The notes under the pieces are model-generated. The model made no database searches. It was not told the DNA's origin and saw only the letters and a program-made list of their open reading frames with translations. From positions 1 through 42,588 of the forward strand of contig CALBJW010000009.1 of the NCBI GenBank assembly GCA_937893145.1: a stretch of DNA of 42,588 bases, given 5' to 3'. A program made the position numbers and the translations under genes. Positions within the stretch are counted from its first letter, which is position 1; every line of letters starts with the position of its first letter. Shown piece by piece: positions 15,685-22,527 of the stretch. Source of the DNA: an uncultured Prevotellaceae bacterium. GTDB taxonomy: Bacteria; Bacteroidota; Bacteroidia; Bacteroidales; Bacteroidaceae.

Positions 15685-16309
15685 CTCCCTGCCTCTTCAC
15701 CATTTCCTTTATGATTTCTGTATAAACCTCGAAAGGTTCTCCCTTATGTTTCTCAGGATCGTAGAGCATACCTGTACAGATGCAGAACTTACGCTCCTTC
15801 ATCTCGAGGATAGGGTAGTTGACACAACCCTGGCATCCGCGCCAGAATGCTTCATCATCAGTAAGTTGGTTGAAGCTTACAGGCACATATCCGAGTGCGG
15901 TGTTCATCTTCATCACGGCATCACCACTTGTGAGAGAGAAAATCTTTGCGTGAGGCCAGCGCACACGGGCAAGGGTGAAGGTGTGGTCCTTGATGCGCTT
16001 TGCTATGTCGCGTCCCTGATAGTCGGGATGAACGATGAGTCCAGATGTTGTTACATACGACTTGTTGCCCCAAGTCTCGATGTAACTGAATCCAACAAAT
16101 GTATCACCAAGTTCGCATTGTTTGCTTGGGTCGAGGGCAAGAACAGCCTTTCCCTCCTTCATCTTTGTGGCAACATAATCGTGGGTACGTTCTGCGATAC
16201 CAGTGCCGCGCTTCTTGGCTGCTTCGCGGATTGTATCGAGAATCAAGTCAACGTACTTTTCGTGACTTGCATCTGCCACAATAACTTTTATTCCGTCTTC
16301 GTAAATCAT
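15659..16309 (-). CDS. GNAT-family acyltransferase of the arginine operon (possible N-acylglutamate synthase)
   Basis: A 216-residue GNAT protein. The acyl-CoA-binding signature is visible as GLIVHPDYQGRDIAKRIKDH, and the following strand and helix (IFSLTSGDAVMKMNTALGYVP) are typical. It lies 24 bases downstream of argR and upstream of argG, and no classical argA or argJ is in the window. A GNAT gene in this position occurs in Bacteroidetes arg clusters, so it is a good candidate for the first step, acylating glutamate (acetyl or succinyl). That role is inferred from context. Cysteine-containing patches (WRGCQGCVNYP, KFCICTG) towards the C-terminus are unusual for simple GNATs and might bind a metal. 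The final eight residues are read from a palindromic element. Confidence 0.8.
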   Translation of the reverse strand: MIYEDGIKVIVADASHEKYVDLILDTIREAAKKRGTGIAERTHDYVATKMKEGKAVLALDPSKQCELGDTFVGFSYIETWGNKSYVTTSGLIVHPDYQGRDIAKRIKDHTFTLARVRWPHAKIFSLTSGDAVMKMNTALGYVPVSFNQLTDDEAFWRGCQGCVNYPILEMKERKFCICTGMLYDPEKHKGEPFEVYTEIIKEMVKRQGVPSPDLSL

Positions 16310-16333
16310 ATTTAATAATGATAACCTACAATT

Positions 16334-16819
16334 TTATAGTTTCAAACCTGAATAAACAGGTGCTATTCCTTTCAGACTGTCTTCAAGCACTTCTTTGTCA
16401 AACCCTTCTTCGAGGGCAAGGAATATGGTATCATCGCCTGCAATCGTTCCGATGACCTCTGGAATGTTAGCGTTATCTATGTCGCTTGCCAGTCCGCTTG
16501 CGTATCCTGGTCGGCACTTTATCACAGCCAACTGTCCAGAGATGCGGATGGTCATAAATCCGTTCTGCAGAGCGATGCCTGTGTCGCGATGCTCGCGAAC
16601 ACGCTGATACTTTGGATTGTCTGGCAACATATAGATATTCTTGCCGCTTGGAGCAAATCCCTTCACCACCTTGAGCAGTTTGAGGTCGCGCGAGAGCGAC
16701 GATTGTGTTAGTCTGTGACCGGTCTTTTCGAGTGCTCTTGCCAGTTCCTCTTGACTACCTATCTCCTCAAGTTGGATGATTTGCTTTATGATGTCAAGTC
16801 GAGATTGTCGTGATGTCAT
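16334..16819 (-). CDS. argR: Arginine repressor
   Basis: A 161-residue ArgR. The N-terminal winged helix-turn-helix is recognisable (SQEELARALEKTGHRLTQSS followed by LSRDLKLLKV), and the C-terminal arginine-binding and oligomerisation domain has the GTIAGDDTIFLAL signature. It is the first gene of the leftward arg operon, so it should regulate itself and the downstream genes. The promoter in front of it is surrounded by three ARG-box-like palindromes built on TGCAT half sites, consistent with autoregulation. Length and motifs are normal. Confidence 0.95.
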   Translation of the reverse strand: MTSRQSRLDIIKQIIQLEEIGSQEELARALEKTGHRLTQSSLSRDLKLLKVVKGFAPSGKNIYMLPDNPKYQRVREHRDTGIALQNGFMTIRISGQLAVIKCRPGYASGLASDIDNANIPEVIGTIAGDDTIFLALEEGFDKEVLEDSLKGIAPVYSGLKL

Positions 16820-16829
16820 ATCCGTTTAG

Positions 16830-16918
16830 TGCATAATTATTCATAAATCGACTGCAAAGATATGGATTTTTTATGATATAATATGCATAATATGCAAAAA
16901 ATCTTTGCATACCATGCA
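16830..16918. promoter_or_regulatory. Cluster of ARG-box-like palindromes (putative ArgR operators)
   Basis: Three palindromic sites share TGCAT half sites: TGCATAATTATTCA at 16830-16843, TGCATAATATGCA at 16884-16896 and TGCATACCATGCA at 16906-16918. They resemble the known ARG-box architecture (TGAAT and ATTCA half sites round an A/T centre). They lie on both sides of the argR -7 element, and the middle one covers its -33 region. Operator function is inferred. Confidence 0.6.
16855..16862 (-). promoter_or_regulatory. Putative -7 element of argR and the arginine operon
   Basis: TATCTTTG on the minus strand matches TAnnTTTG exactly and lies 36 bases upstream of the argR start. The -33 region, 19 bases further up, falls in an ARG-box-like palindrome and is not TTTG. 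Confidence 0.5.
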
Positions 16919-17008
16919 TATTTTATTGTTTTTCTTGCGTAAAAGTGCATAAAGTTGTGGCGCATGTAGGCACAGTATGAAAAATATGTTTTTTGCCTTC
17001 AATCCCCC

Positions 17009-17237
17009 AACATTCTACCAAAATGGTTATAAATGCTTGATTGGCAGAGTAAAAAGGTAGGTAGAGTGTTTCTCAAACACTCTACCAACACTCTACCAAC
17101 ACTCTACCATCATTCTACCATCATTCCACTCTGCCGAGGTAGAGTGTGGGTAGAGTGTTGGTAGAATGTTTGAACAACATTCTACCAGTGCATATGCATT
17201 AAGAATCAGTTATTTAATACTAATTTGGTAGAATGTT
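17009..17237. repeat. Array of eleven 11-bp units in both orientations
   Basis: The unit is AACAYTCTACC. Plus-strand copies start at 17009, 17076, 17087, 17098, 17109 and 17176; reverse copies (GGTAGARTGTT) at 17060, 17138, 17149, 17160 and 17227. Four copies are in exact tandem at 17076-17119 and three reverse copies at 17138-17170. Adjacent opposite copies form perfect stems, e.g. 17060-17071 with 17075-17086 (12 bp, 3-base loop) and 17160-17170 with 17176-17186 (11 bp, 5-base loop). It is not a CRISPR: units are too short and there are no spacers. Confidence 0.9.
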
Positions 17238-17283
17238 GGATGTTTGAGCGAAAAAACTCAAAAAATGAAAATGTACTACATAC

Positions 17284-17360
17284 AAATGGGACTGTCCGTG
17301 TGGACGGACAACCCCATTTCTTCTTATATTCATGCTTGTCCGTCTGCACGGACTTTTATT
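17284..17360 (+). terminator. Hairpin with terminator-like T run in a spacer; purpose unclear
   Basis: TGTCCGT and ACGGACA at 17295-17309 form a 7-bp stem, itself enclosed by AAATGGG and CCCATTT. Alternatively the whole segment 17294-17311 pairs with 17336-17353 (16 of 18 positions), and that larger stem is followed by TTTTATT on the plus strand. The two folds exclude each other. No plus-strand gene lies directly upstream, so a plain terminator role is odd. Confidence 0.5.
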
Positions 17361-17463
17361 AAATAGTAGGAGTAAAGAAGTAAGAACCCGCTTGGTTGTA
17401 CTTGTTTGTGTTAATTTTCCCCAAAAATAATTAATACAAATCTATCATTCCGTAAAAAGTATG

Positions 17464-17471
17464 TATATTTG
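17464..17471 (+). promoter_or_regulatory. Putative -7 element for the outer-membrane protein gene
   Basis: TATATTTG matches TAnnTTTG and lies 38 bases before the ATG at 17510. No TTTG is found at the expected -33 position. Confidence 0.5.
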
Positions 17472-17509
17472 CATTGGTATAATAATTTGGTAGAATAATG
17501 TTGTAAGTT

Positions 17510-18031
17510 ATGAAATCTTTATTTGTAACAATTCTTTTGGTGCTTGCCACAACATCTTCTGCATTCGCTCAGACTCCAACTTTCAGAAATCAGGGTTATA
17601 AAGGAAGTGTGACATACACTAATCATTGTATTTTGTTTAATGGTTTTGAAACATCGCATGGATATATGTTCAACGAACATCATTATCTCGGAGGCGGTGT
17701 AGGTGCATTTGTTCTCGTACCAGTCGATGATTTACCAGCTTTCTTGAAAGTGTATGCAGATTATCATGCATACATCAGAGATAAAAAATCGACTCCTGTC
17801 GTAGGTGTAAAACTCGGATTCGCCCATTCCTTCGTTATGGCTCATGGTTCCGATGCTAATGGTATGACATTTATAAATGCAATGAATGTGGAGCCAGGGG
17901 TAGCCTGGAGTTGGGGACTCAAATCTGGTTACGGCTTGAAACTCGGTCTCCATGCCGATGCCTATTTGTTCGATTACGACAAGCTTGATATAGCCATATT
18001 ACCAAAACTCTCATTTAGTTTTGAGTTCTAA
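17510..18031 (+). CDS. Small outer-membrane beta-barrel-like protein of unknown function
   Basis: A 173-residue protein with a clear signal peptide (MKSLFVTILLVLATTSSAFA, cleavage before QTP). The mature part has alternating, glycine- and aromatic-rich strands (YLGGGVGAFVLVPV, YGLKLGLHADAYLF) and ends in Phe (LSFSFEF), the usual C-terminal signal of outer-membrane barrels. It is about the size of an eight-stranded barrel. No enzyme motif is seen. It stands alone on the plus strand and converges with the LpxH-type gene, 14 bases away. The upstream region carries the dense 11-bp repeat array, which may regulate it. Exact function cannot be told from sequence. Confidence 0.7.
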   Translation: MKSLFVTILLVLATTSSAFAQTPTFRNQGYKGSVTYTNHCILFNGFETSHGYMFNEHHYLGGGVGAFVLVPVDDLPAFLKVYADYHAYIRDKKSTPVVGVKLGFAHSFVMAHGSDANGMTFINAMNVEPGVAWSWGLKSGYGLKLGLHADAYLFDYDKLDIAILPKLSFSFEF

Positions 18032-18045
18032 TGATGTTTGGATTA

Positions 18046-18879
18046 TCATAGTTCTGTCTCTCCCTCGATGAAATTGTCCACAAACATGTGTTCGCCATCC
18101 CAGACGGCATAGGTGAACTGGGTGTACCATTCGCCGAGAAGGAGGAGGCGGGTAGTGCGTGAGAGCATGAGGTCGAGTTCGATGTGGCGATGACCAAAGA
18201 GGAAGTAGTTGATGGTAGGGTGAGACTTGAGGTAGTCCTTTGCGTAGAGTACAAGACCTTCCTTGTCTTCACCTTGGTATGGAAGTTCGCCATTCGTTTC
18301 GGCACTTTCATAGCCCACGAGTCCCTTCACGTTCTCAAAACCAGCATCAACGTCCCTTTGCAAGTGGGAGAGTCTGCTCTTCTTTGCCCATTCAAGTCCG
18401 AAGTTCATGAACCAGTGCGGATGAACCATCTTGGCAAGACGCTGGAGAGTCTTGTTGTGGAAACAGGCAAACATAAGCTTGGTCTTCCAATCGTGGTCGC
18501 GGTAGTCGAGTCCATCACCGTGAGCAATGTAGAATTCCTTGCCATTAATCTCGCAAGTGAGAGGACCGCGATGCAGAATCACACCACATTCTTCTTCGAG
18601 GTAATTGTCCATCCACATGTCGTGGTTGCCCGTGAAATAGTGTACTTCCACACCATTGTCAGTTAGTTCGCTGATTTTTCCGAGAAAACGAGTGAAACCA
18701 CGAGGTACGACCTCTTTGTATTCAAACCAGAAATCAAACATATCTCCCAACATATACACAGCAGCAGCCTTATCCTTGATTTGGTCAAGGAAATTGACTA
18801 ATCGGCGTTCTTGAGTTCTTCTATGCTCAAGCGCACGACTACCGAGATGGGCATCTGATATGAAATAGATTTGCTTCAT
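18046..18879 (-). CDS. lpxH-like: UDP-2,3-diacylglucosamine diphosphatase-like metallophosphoesterase (LpxH family)
   Basis: A 277-residue calcineurin-like phosphoesterase. All metal-binding motifs are present: D9-x-H11 (SDAHLGS), GDMFD at 45-49, GNHD at 84-87, HGDGLDY at 120-125 and GHRH near residue 230. Spacing and the FWFEYKEVVP segment after the second motif resemble LpxH-type enzymes, which hydrolyse UDP-2,3-diacylglucosamine to lipid X in lipid A synthesis at the cytoplasmic face of the inner membrane. Bacteroidetes often carry this LpxH-like version, and the family also has members of other specificity, so the substrate is probable rather than certain. The start codon directly follows the stop of the SufT-family gene (TAAATG), so the two are co-translated. 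Confidence 0.85.
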   Translation of the reverse strand: MKQIYFISDAHLGSRALEHRRTQERRLVNFLDQIKDKAAAVYMLGDMFDFWFEYKEVVPRGFTRFLGKISELTDNGVEVHYFTGNHDMWMDNYLEEECGVILHRGPLTCEINGKEFYIAHGDGLDYRDHDWKTKLMFACFHNKTLQRLAKMVHPHWFMNFGLEWAKKSRLSHLQRDVDAGFENVKGLVGYESAETNGELPYQGEDKEGLVLYAKDYLKSHPTINYFLFGHRHIELDLMLSRTTRLLLLGEWYTQFTYAVWDGEHMFVDNFIEGETEL

Positions 18880-19221
18880 TTACATAAATCCTAAGTCCAG
18901 CTTTGCTTCATCGCTCATCATGTCCTTGTTCCACTCAGGTTCAAAGACAACGGCTACATCCACAGAGTGAACGCCATGAATAGATGAAAGCTTCTGGTTG
19001 ATATCTTCAAGGATGAAATCTGCTGCAGGGCAGTTTGGTGCTGTGAATGTCATGTCGATATTCACATCATAGATGTCCTCACCATCAGGGTGAGACGAGT
19101 CGATGACTTCTATCTTGTATATCATGCCGAGGTCCATCACGTTCACCGGAATCTCCGGGTCGAACACGGTCTTCAGCATCTCTACAACCTTATCTTCTAT
19201 ATTCTCTTTTGTTATTTCCAT
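18880..19221 (-). CDS. MIP18/SufT (DUF59) family iron-sulfur assembly protein
   Basis: A 113-residue single-domain DUF59 protein. The family signatures DPEIPVNVMDLGMIY and TAPNCPAADFILEDI are both present, with the conserved cysteine at C64. Members assist maturation of Fe-S proteins; in bacteria the family includes SufT and PaaD. It lies 12 bases after proC and directly before the LpxH-type gene, with no suf gene nearby. Assignment to the family is firm; the client proteins are unknown. Confidence 0.88.
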   Translation of the reverse strand: MEITKENIEDKVVEMLKTVFDPEIPVNVMDLGMIYKIEVIDSSHPDGEDIYDVNIDMTFTAPNCPAADFILEDINQKLSSIHGVHSVDVAVVFEPEWNKDMMSDEAKLDLGFM

Positions 19222-19233
19222 AGGAGGGGCTTC

Positions 19234-20016
19234 TTACTTCAATCCTGCTTTAAGTGAACGGATTACCGCACTGTTGAAACCTGCGTGGTCGAGTTCGTTG
19301 AGACCCTTGATTGTTACACCGCCAGGAGTAGTGACCTTGTCGATAGCCTCTTCTGGATGCCAACCAGTCTCCTTGAGAAGACTTACTGCACCCTGCATGG
19401 TCTGGAGAGCAATCATCTTTGCCTGCTGTGGGTAGAAGCCCATCTCCACACCGGCTTCCATCTGGGCGCGGATGTAACGCATAACGTATGCAATACCGCA
19501 CGAAGCCATCATCATACCAGGACCAACGAGGTTCTCTGTGACTACGAGTGAATCTCCATCAATGTCGTAGAGTGCCTTCACCTTTGCAAGATTCTCGTCC
19601 GATGCACATGCGCCCTTAGCGATGAAACTCATTGATGCGCCAAACTCAGCTGCGATGTTTGGAATGACATAGAAATACTGACCATTCTCCTTGCCGAGTT
19701 CTGCTGCGAGCTTATCTGTTGTGAAGTTGGCTGCATCGCTCACGACAATCTGATTGTCGAGGTCGAGTGCATCCTTGATTTCCTTCAATACGATAGGCAT
19801 GAGCCAAGGCTTCACTACTACTACCACGATGTCTGCACCCTTTACTGCTTCAACATTGTCTGTTGTAGTTGTGATGGCAGGATATTTCTCCTTGAAACTT
19901 GCGAGGAGTGCCTCGTTCTTGTCTGCTATTGTGATATTCTCAACTTTTCCGCTCTTTGCCCATCCGTGGATGAGTGCACCGCCCATATTGCCGGCACCAA
20001 TGACTGTTAGATTCAT
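19234..20016 (-). CDS. proC: Pyrroline-5-carboxylate reductase
   Basis: A 260-residue enzyme for the last step of proline synthesis (NAD(P)H-dependent reduction of pyrroline-5-carboxylate). The Rossmann motif VIGAGNMGGALIHGW is at residues 4-18, ADIVVVVVKPW is the usual cofactor-side strand, and the C-terminal dimer and active-site region (VTTPGGVTIKGLNELD, preceded by LVGPGMMMASCGIAYV) is intact. It is first in the proC - DUF59 - lpxH-like operon and is read from a strong Bacteroidetes promoter overlapping the divergent porT promoter. Confidence 0.95.
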   Translation of the reverse strand: MNLTVIGAGNMGGALIHGWAKSGKVENITIADKNEALLASFKEKYPAITTTTDNVEAVKGADIVVVVVKPWLMPIVLKEIKDALDLDNQIVVSDAANFTTDKLAAELGKENGQYFYVIPNIAAEFGASMSFIAKGACASDENLAKVKALYDIDGDSLVVTENLVGPGMMMASCGIAYVMRYIRAQMEAGVEMGFYPQQAKMIALQTMQGAVSLLKETGWHPEEAIDKVTTPGGVTIKGLNELDHAGFNSAVIRSLKAGLK

Positions 20017-20057
20017 AATTATGTTGTTTTTTGTTTCTTGATTACTAAAAAATGTTG

Positions 20058-20099
20058 TAACTTTGCCGCAAAGTTAGTGGAAAGTAGTCGGAAGACAAA
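20058..20099. promoter_or_regulatory. Overlapping divergent promoters for proC (minus) and the porT-like gene (plus)
   Basis: TAACTTTGCCGCAAAGTTA at 20058-20076 is a palindrome made of two face-to-face -7 elements: TAACTTTG for the plus strand (20058-20065) and TAACTTTG for the minus strand (20069-20076). The minus promoter also has a perfect -33 TTTG at 20096-20099 with a 19-base spacer. The two start regions overlap, so polymerase can probably use only one at a time. A second plus-strand match, TAATTTTG, is at 20101-20108. Confidence 0.7.
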
Positions 20100-20131
20100 A
20101 TAATTTTGCACTTTTCTCGTTATTATCTTTA

Positions 20132-20887
20132 ATGAAACGTACATATTTAAATATAATAGCACTTCTCGTGGCACTTTTCGCCTCTCTTATTTGTCCGCTC
20201 TCATCAGCAGTGGCACAAACAAGAAAGGTGATGAATCGTCCATACATAGACCAACGCCGTTTCCACTACGGATTTCTTGCTGGAATGCAGATGCAAGACC
20301 TTGAATTGGTGCAAAATGGATATACCGACGAGGAAGGAAATCAGTGGAGTGCGGAGAATCCGAACTACGAACCAGGCTTTTGTGTAGGTATTCTCGGCGA
20401 AATGTATATTAGCAAACATCTTGCTCTGCGATGCATCCCTACGATGCATTTCGGAACGAAGAACTTCCAGTTCCGCAACAGTCGTGTAACGGAAAACGAG
20501 GAAGGTTTTCCAATACACGAGAAGCAGTACCAGAGCATGAAGTCAACCTACATCACAGTTCCTGTTGATGTGAAGTTTTCTGCAGAGCGATTCAACAACT
20601 ATCGTCCCTACATGATGATGGGTGTTGCACCTGCCCTCGACCTCACGGTGAAGAAAGGTCAGCAGTTGCTCCTCAATCGTTTCGACTGTTATCTCGAGGC
20701 GGGTTTGGGTTGCGATTTCTATGCTCCTTGGTTCAAGTTCATTCCGGAAATCAAGTTCTGCTATGGACTTGCCAATATCATCAACAAGAAACGTACAGAC
20801 CTCACCGATACTTCCAAACTCATCTTCACCGATTCGGTAGAGAAGGGTAGGAGTAAGATGATTGTGATAACGTTTTATTTTGAATAA
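20132..20887 (+). CDS. porT: PorT-like outer-membrane protein of the type IX secretion system
   Basis: A 251-residue outer-membrane protein with a signal peptide ending SSAVAQ. The mature N-terminus RKVMNRPYIDQRRFHYGFLAGMQ resembles the PorT/SprT family ('NxPYxDxRxxHxGF'), and later strands (YITVPVDVKFS, YMMMGVAPALDL) fit an outer-membrane beta-barrel of the same family; it ends TFYFE. PorT is required for type IX secretion in Porphyromonas gingivalis. The presence of a Por-tailed secreted lyase at 33.2 kb is consistent with a working system. I name it from family resemblance, not a search; other OmpW/PorT-like barrels would be the alternative. It starts a short plus-strand cluster and ends before a pair of palindromic elements. 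Confidence 0.78.
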   Translation: MKRTYLNIIALLVALFASLICPLSSAVAQTRKVMNRPYIDQRRFHYGFLAGMQMQDLELVQNGYTDEEGNQWSAENPNYEPGFCVGILGEMYISKHLALRCIPTMHFGTKNFQFRNSRVTENEEGFPIHEKQYQSMKSTYITVPVDVKFSAERFNNYRPYMMMGVAPALDLTVKKGQQLLLNRFDCYLEAGLGCDFYAPWFKFIPEIKFCYGLANIINKKRTDLTDTSKLIFTDSVEKGRSKMIVITFYFE

Positions 20888-20893
20888 GAAGAG

Positions 20894-20953
20894 GACCCTC
20901 ACCCGACCTCTTCAAGACCCTCACCCGACCTCTCCCTAAAGGGCGAGGAGTAG
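20894..20953 (+). repeat. Palindromic element preceded by a partial direct copy of itself
   Basis: A full copy at 20916-20953 starts GACCCTCACCCGACCTCT and continues through CCCTAAAGGG to GAGGAGTAG. A truncated copy of the first 18 bases lies at 20894-20911. The full copy matches the variant at the end of the GNAT gene. The pair sits directly after the porT-like stop codon. Confidence 0.8.
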
Positions 20954-21002
20954 TTACAAGGACAAGCGGAGCGGAAACTATAAAAACATAAGAAAGCCAG
21001 AT

Positions 21003-22022
21003 ATGAAATACTCTATAATAATTCCCGTATATAACAGACCTGATGAGGCAGACGAGTTGCTTCAGAGTCTTACTCTGCAGACAGTTAAGGACTTTGAGGT
21101 GATAATCGTGGAGGATGGTTCGTCCATTCCTTGTAAGCATATAGCAGACAAGTATGCTGATGTGCTTGATGTCAAGTATTTCTTGAAGGAGAATGGTGGT
21201 CCTGGTCCTGCACGCAATTTTGGAGTAAGTCATGCACAAGGCGATTATGTCCTTATCCTCGACTCCGATTGTGTCATTCCTCAAGGCTATCTTGCTGCGG
21301 TTGAGGCTGAATTGAAGGCAAATCCTTGCGATGCCTTTGGTGGACCAGATGCTGCGCACGATTCGTTCACTCCCGTTCAAAAGGCAATATCATACTCCAT
21401 GACCTCGTTCTTCACAACGGGTGGCATTCGTGGAGGAAAGAAGAAGGGTGCGATGGACAAGTTCTATCCTCGTTCGTTCAATATGGGTGTGAAGCGAAGT
21501 GTTTACAACGAACTTAACGGTTTCTCGAAGATGCGCTTTGGAGAAGACATTGATTTCAGTTATCGTATCGTTGAGGCTGGTCATCCATCACGTCTTTTCC
21601 CGGAAGCTTGGGTGTGGCATAAGCGCAGAACAGACTTCCGCAAATTCTTCAAACAGGTGTTCAACTCGGGTATTGCACGCATCAATCTTGAGAAGCGTCA
21701 TCCTGGTACAATGAAACTTGTTCACATGCTCCCAATGGTATTTACCGTTGGAGTCATCGGACTTGTTCTCTTGGCTATAATCGCTGCGATATTTATTCCG
21801 GAATATTGTTGGATTCCACTCCTTCCACTCTTGCTCTATGCACTCCTTATCTTTATTGATTCGAGCAAACAAAACAAGAGTCTCAAGGTGGGCATCCTTT
21901 CCGTTCCAGCAGCTTTCGTTCAGCTTATGGGCTACGGACTTGGCTTCATCAAGGCTTGGTGGCTCCGTTGTGTTCAAGGAAAGGATGAATTTACAGCGTT
22001 TGAAAAGAACTTTTATAAATAG
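21003..22022 (+). CDS. Family 2 glycosyltransferase with C-terminal membrane segments
   Basis: A 339-residue GT-A fold transferase. The N-terminus YSIIIPVYNRPDEADELLQS is the classic GT2 start, the nucleotide-sugar and metal-binding D-x-D is D87-S88-D89 in LILDSDCVIP, and a catalytic-region pattern GEDIDFSYRI matches the usual ED motif. Two hydrophobic segments near residues 242-265 and 270-288 would anchor it in the inner membrane. Length fits a membrane-anchored GT2. The TAG stop codon belongs to a palindromic element that begins there, so the end of the protein (EKNFYK) may have been shaped by that insertion. The sugar and acceptor are unknown. Confidence 0.9.
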   Translation: MKYSIIIPVYNRPDEADELLQSLTLQTVKDFEVIIVEDGSSIPCKHIADKYADVLDVKYFLKENGGPGPARNFGVSHAQGDYVLILDSDCVIPQGYLAAVEAELKANPCDAFGGPDAAHDSFTPVQKAISYSMTSFFTTGGIRGGKKKGAMDKFYPRSFNMGVKRSVYNELNGFSKMRFGEDIDFSYRIVEAGHPSRLFPEAWVWHKRRTDFRKFFKQVFNSGIARINLEKRHPGTMKLVHMLPMVFTVGVIGLVLLAIIAAIFIPEYCWIPLLPLLLYALLIFIDSSKQNKSLKVGILSVPAAFVQLMGYGLGFIKAWWLRCVQGKDEFTAFEKNFYK

Positions 22023-22053
22023 CCCCCTCCCAACCTCCACCGGAGGGAGGAGA
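22020..22053 (+). repeat. Palindromic element starting at the stop codon of the glycosyltransferase gene
   Basis: TAGCCCCCTCCCAACCTCC, then a short stem (CCTCC and GGAGG) and GAGGAGAC. As at the end of argG, the stop codon TAG is fused directly to CCCCCTCCC. Confidence 0.8.
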
Positions 22054-22062
22054 CAAATACCT

Positions 22063-22090
22063 ATAACTTATAACTCATAACTTATAACTT
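22063..22090. repeat. Four tandem heptamers (ATAACTT)
   Basis: Units at 22063-22069, 22070-22076 (last base C), 22077-22083 and 22084-22090. They fill the space between the palindromic element and the HIT gene start at 22108. A second heptamer family in four-unit arrays (AGTGAAA) is found at 39666-39802. Confidence 0.85.
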
Positions 22091-22107
22091 TTAATTATAA
22101 TTAAACC

Positions 22108-22527
22108 ATGCATTCAGATCCTGCTCAGTGCCTTTATTGCACAAACTCGTACGACAATCTCATGATTAAGATTGCCGACCTCAGTGTATCACGCTTATTC
22201 CTTTTCAAGGAACAGACTTATCGTGGACGTTGTCTCGTAGCATATAATGGTCATGTTAACGACCTCAACGAACTCTCAGTAGAGGAACGTAATGCTTTCA
22301 TGGATGATGTTTGTCGCACTACTGCTGCTATGCAGAAGGCATTTAACCCTGAAAAAATTAACTACGGTGCTTATTCAGACAAGCTTTCGCACCTCCACTT
22401 CCACCTCGCTCCTAAGTATGTTGATGGACCAGACTATGGTGGCACATTCCAGATGAACCCAGGCAATGTCTATCTCTCAGATGCTGAATATCAGGAGTTG
22501 ATTGAAAAGGTTAAGCAGTACTTGTAA
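22108..22527 (+). CDS. HIT-family nucleotide hydrolase or transferase
   Basis: A 139-residue histidine-triad protein. The active-site triad is HLHFHLAPK at residues 95-103. The N-terminus has a CLYC pair (residues 8-11), which in several HIT proteins binds zinc together with a later histidine. HIT proteins act on phosphoramidates or dinucleoside polyphosphates. It is followed with no gap by an 88-residue gene (TAAATG), so it is part of a small operon with two unrecognised genes. The exact substrate is not predictable. Confidence 0.88.
   Translation: MHSDPAQCLYCTNSYDNLMIKIADLSVSRLFLFKEQTYRGRCLVAYNGHVNDLNELSVEERNAFMDDVCRTTAAMQKAFNPEKINYGAYSDKLSHLHFHLAPKYVDGPDYGGTFQMNPGNVYLSDAEYQELIEKVKQYL

Larger units (their letters stand above)
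16820..17509. other. Long repeat-rich intergenic region between argR and an outer-membrane protein gene
   Basis: These 690 bases have no supported gene. In order they hold the argR promoter with ARG-box-like palindromes (16830-16918), eleven copies of an 11-bp motif in both orientations (17009-17237), a strong hairpin (17284-17360) and the -7 element of the next gene (17464-17471). A decayed copy of the 11-bp motif (GGTAGAATAATGTTG) lies at about 17489, just before that gene. Confidence 0.75.

Noticed and set aside
17060..17187. CRISPR array
   Set aside because: Repeat units are 11 bp, directly adjoining, in both orientations, with no spacers and no cas genes nearby.
20826..22040. Minus-strand open frames over the glycosyltransferase gene
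   Set aside because: Antisense to a clear GT2 gene with intact motifs; no recognisable domain in the alternative frames.
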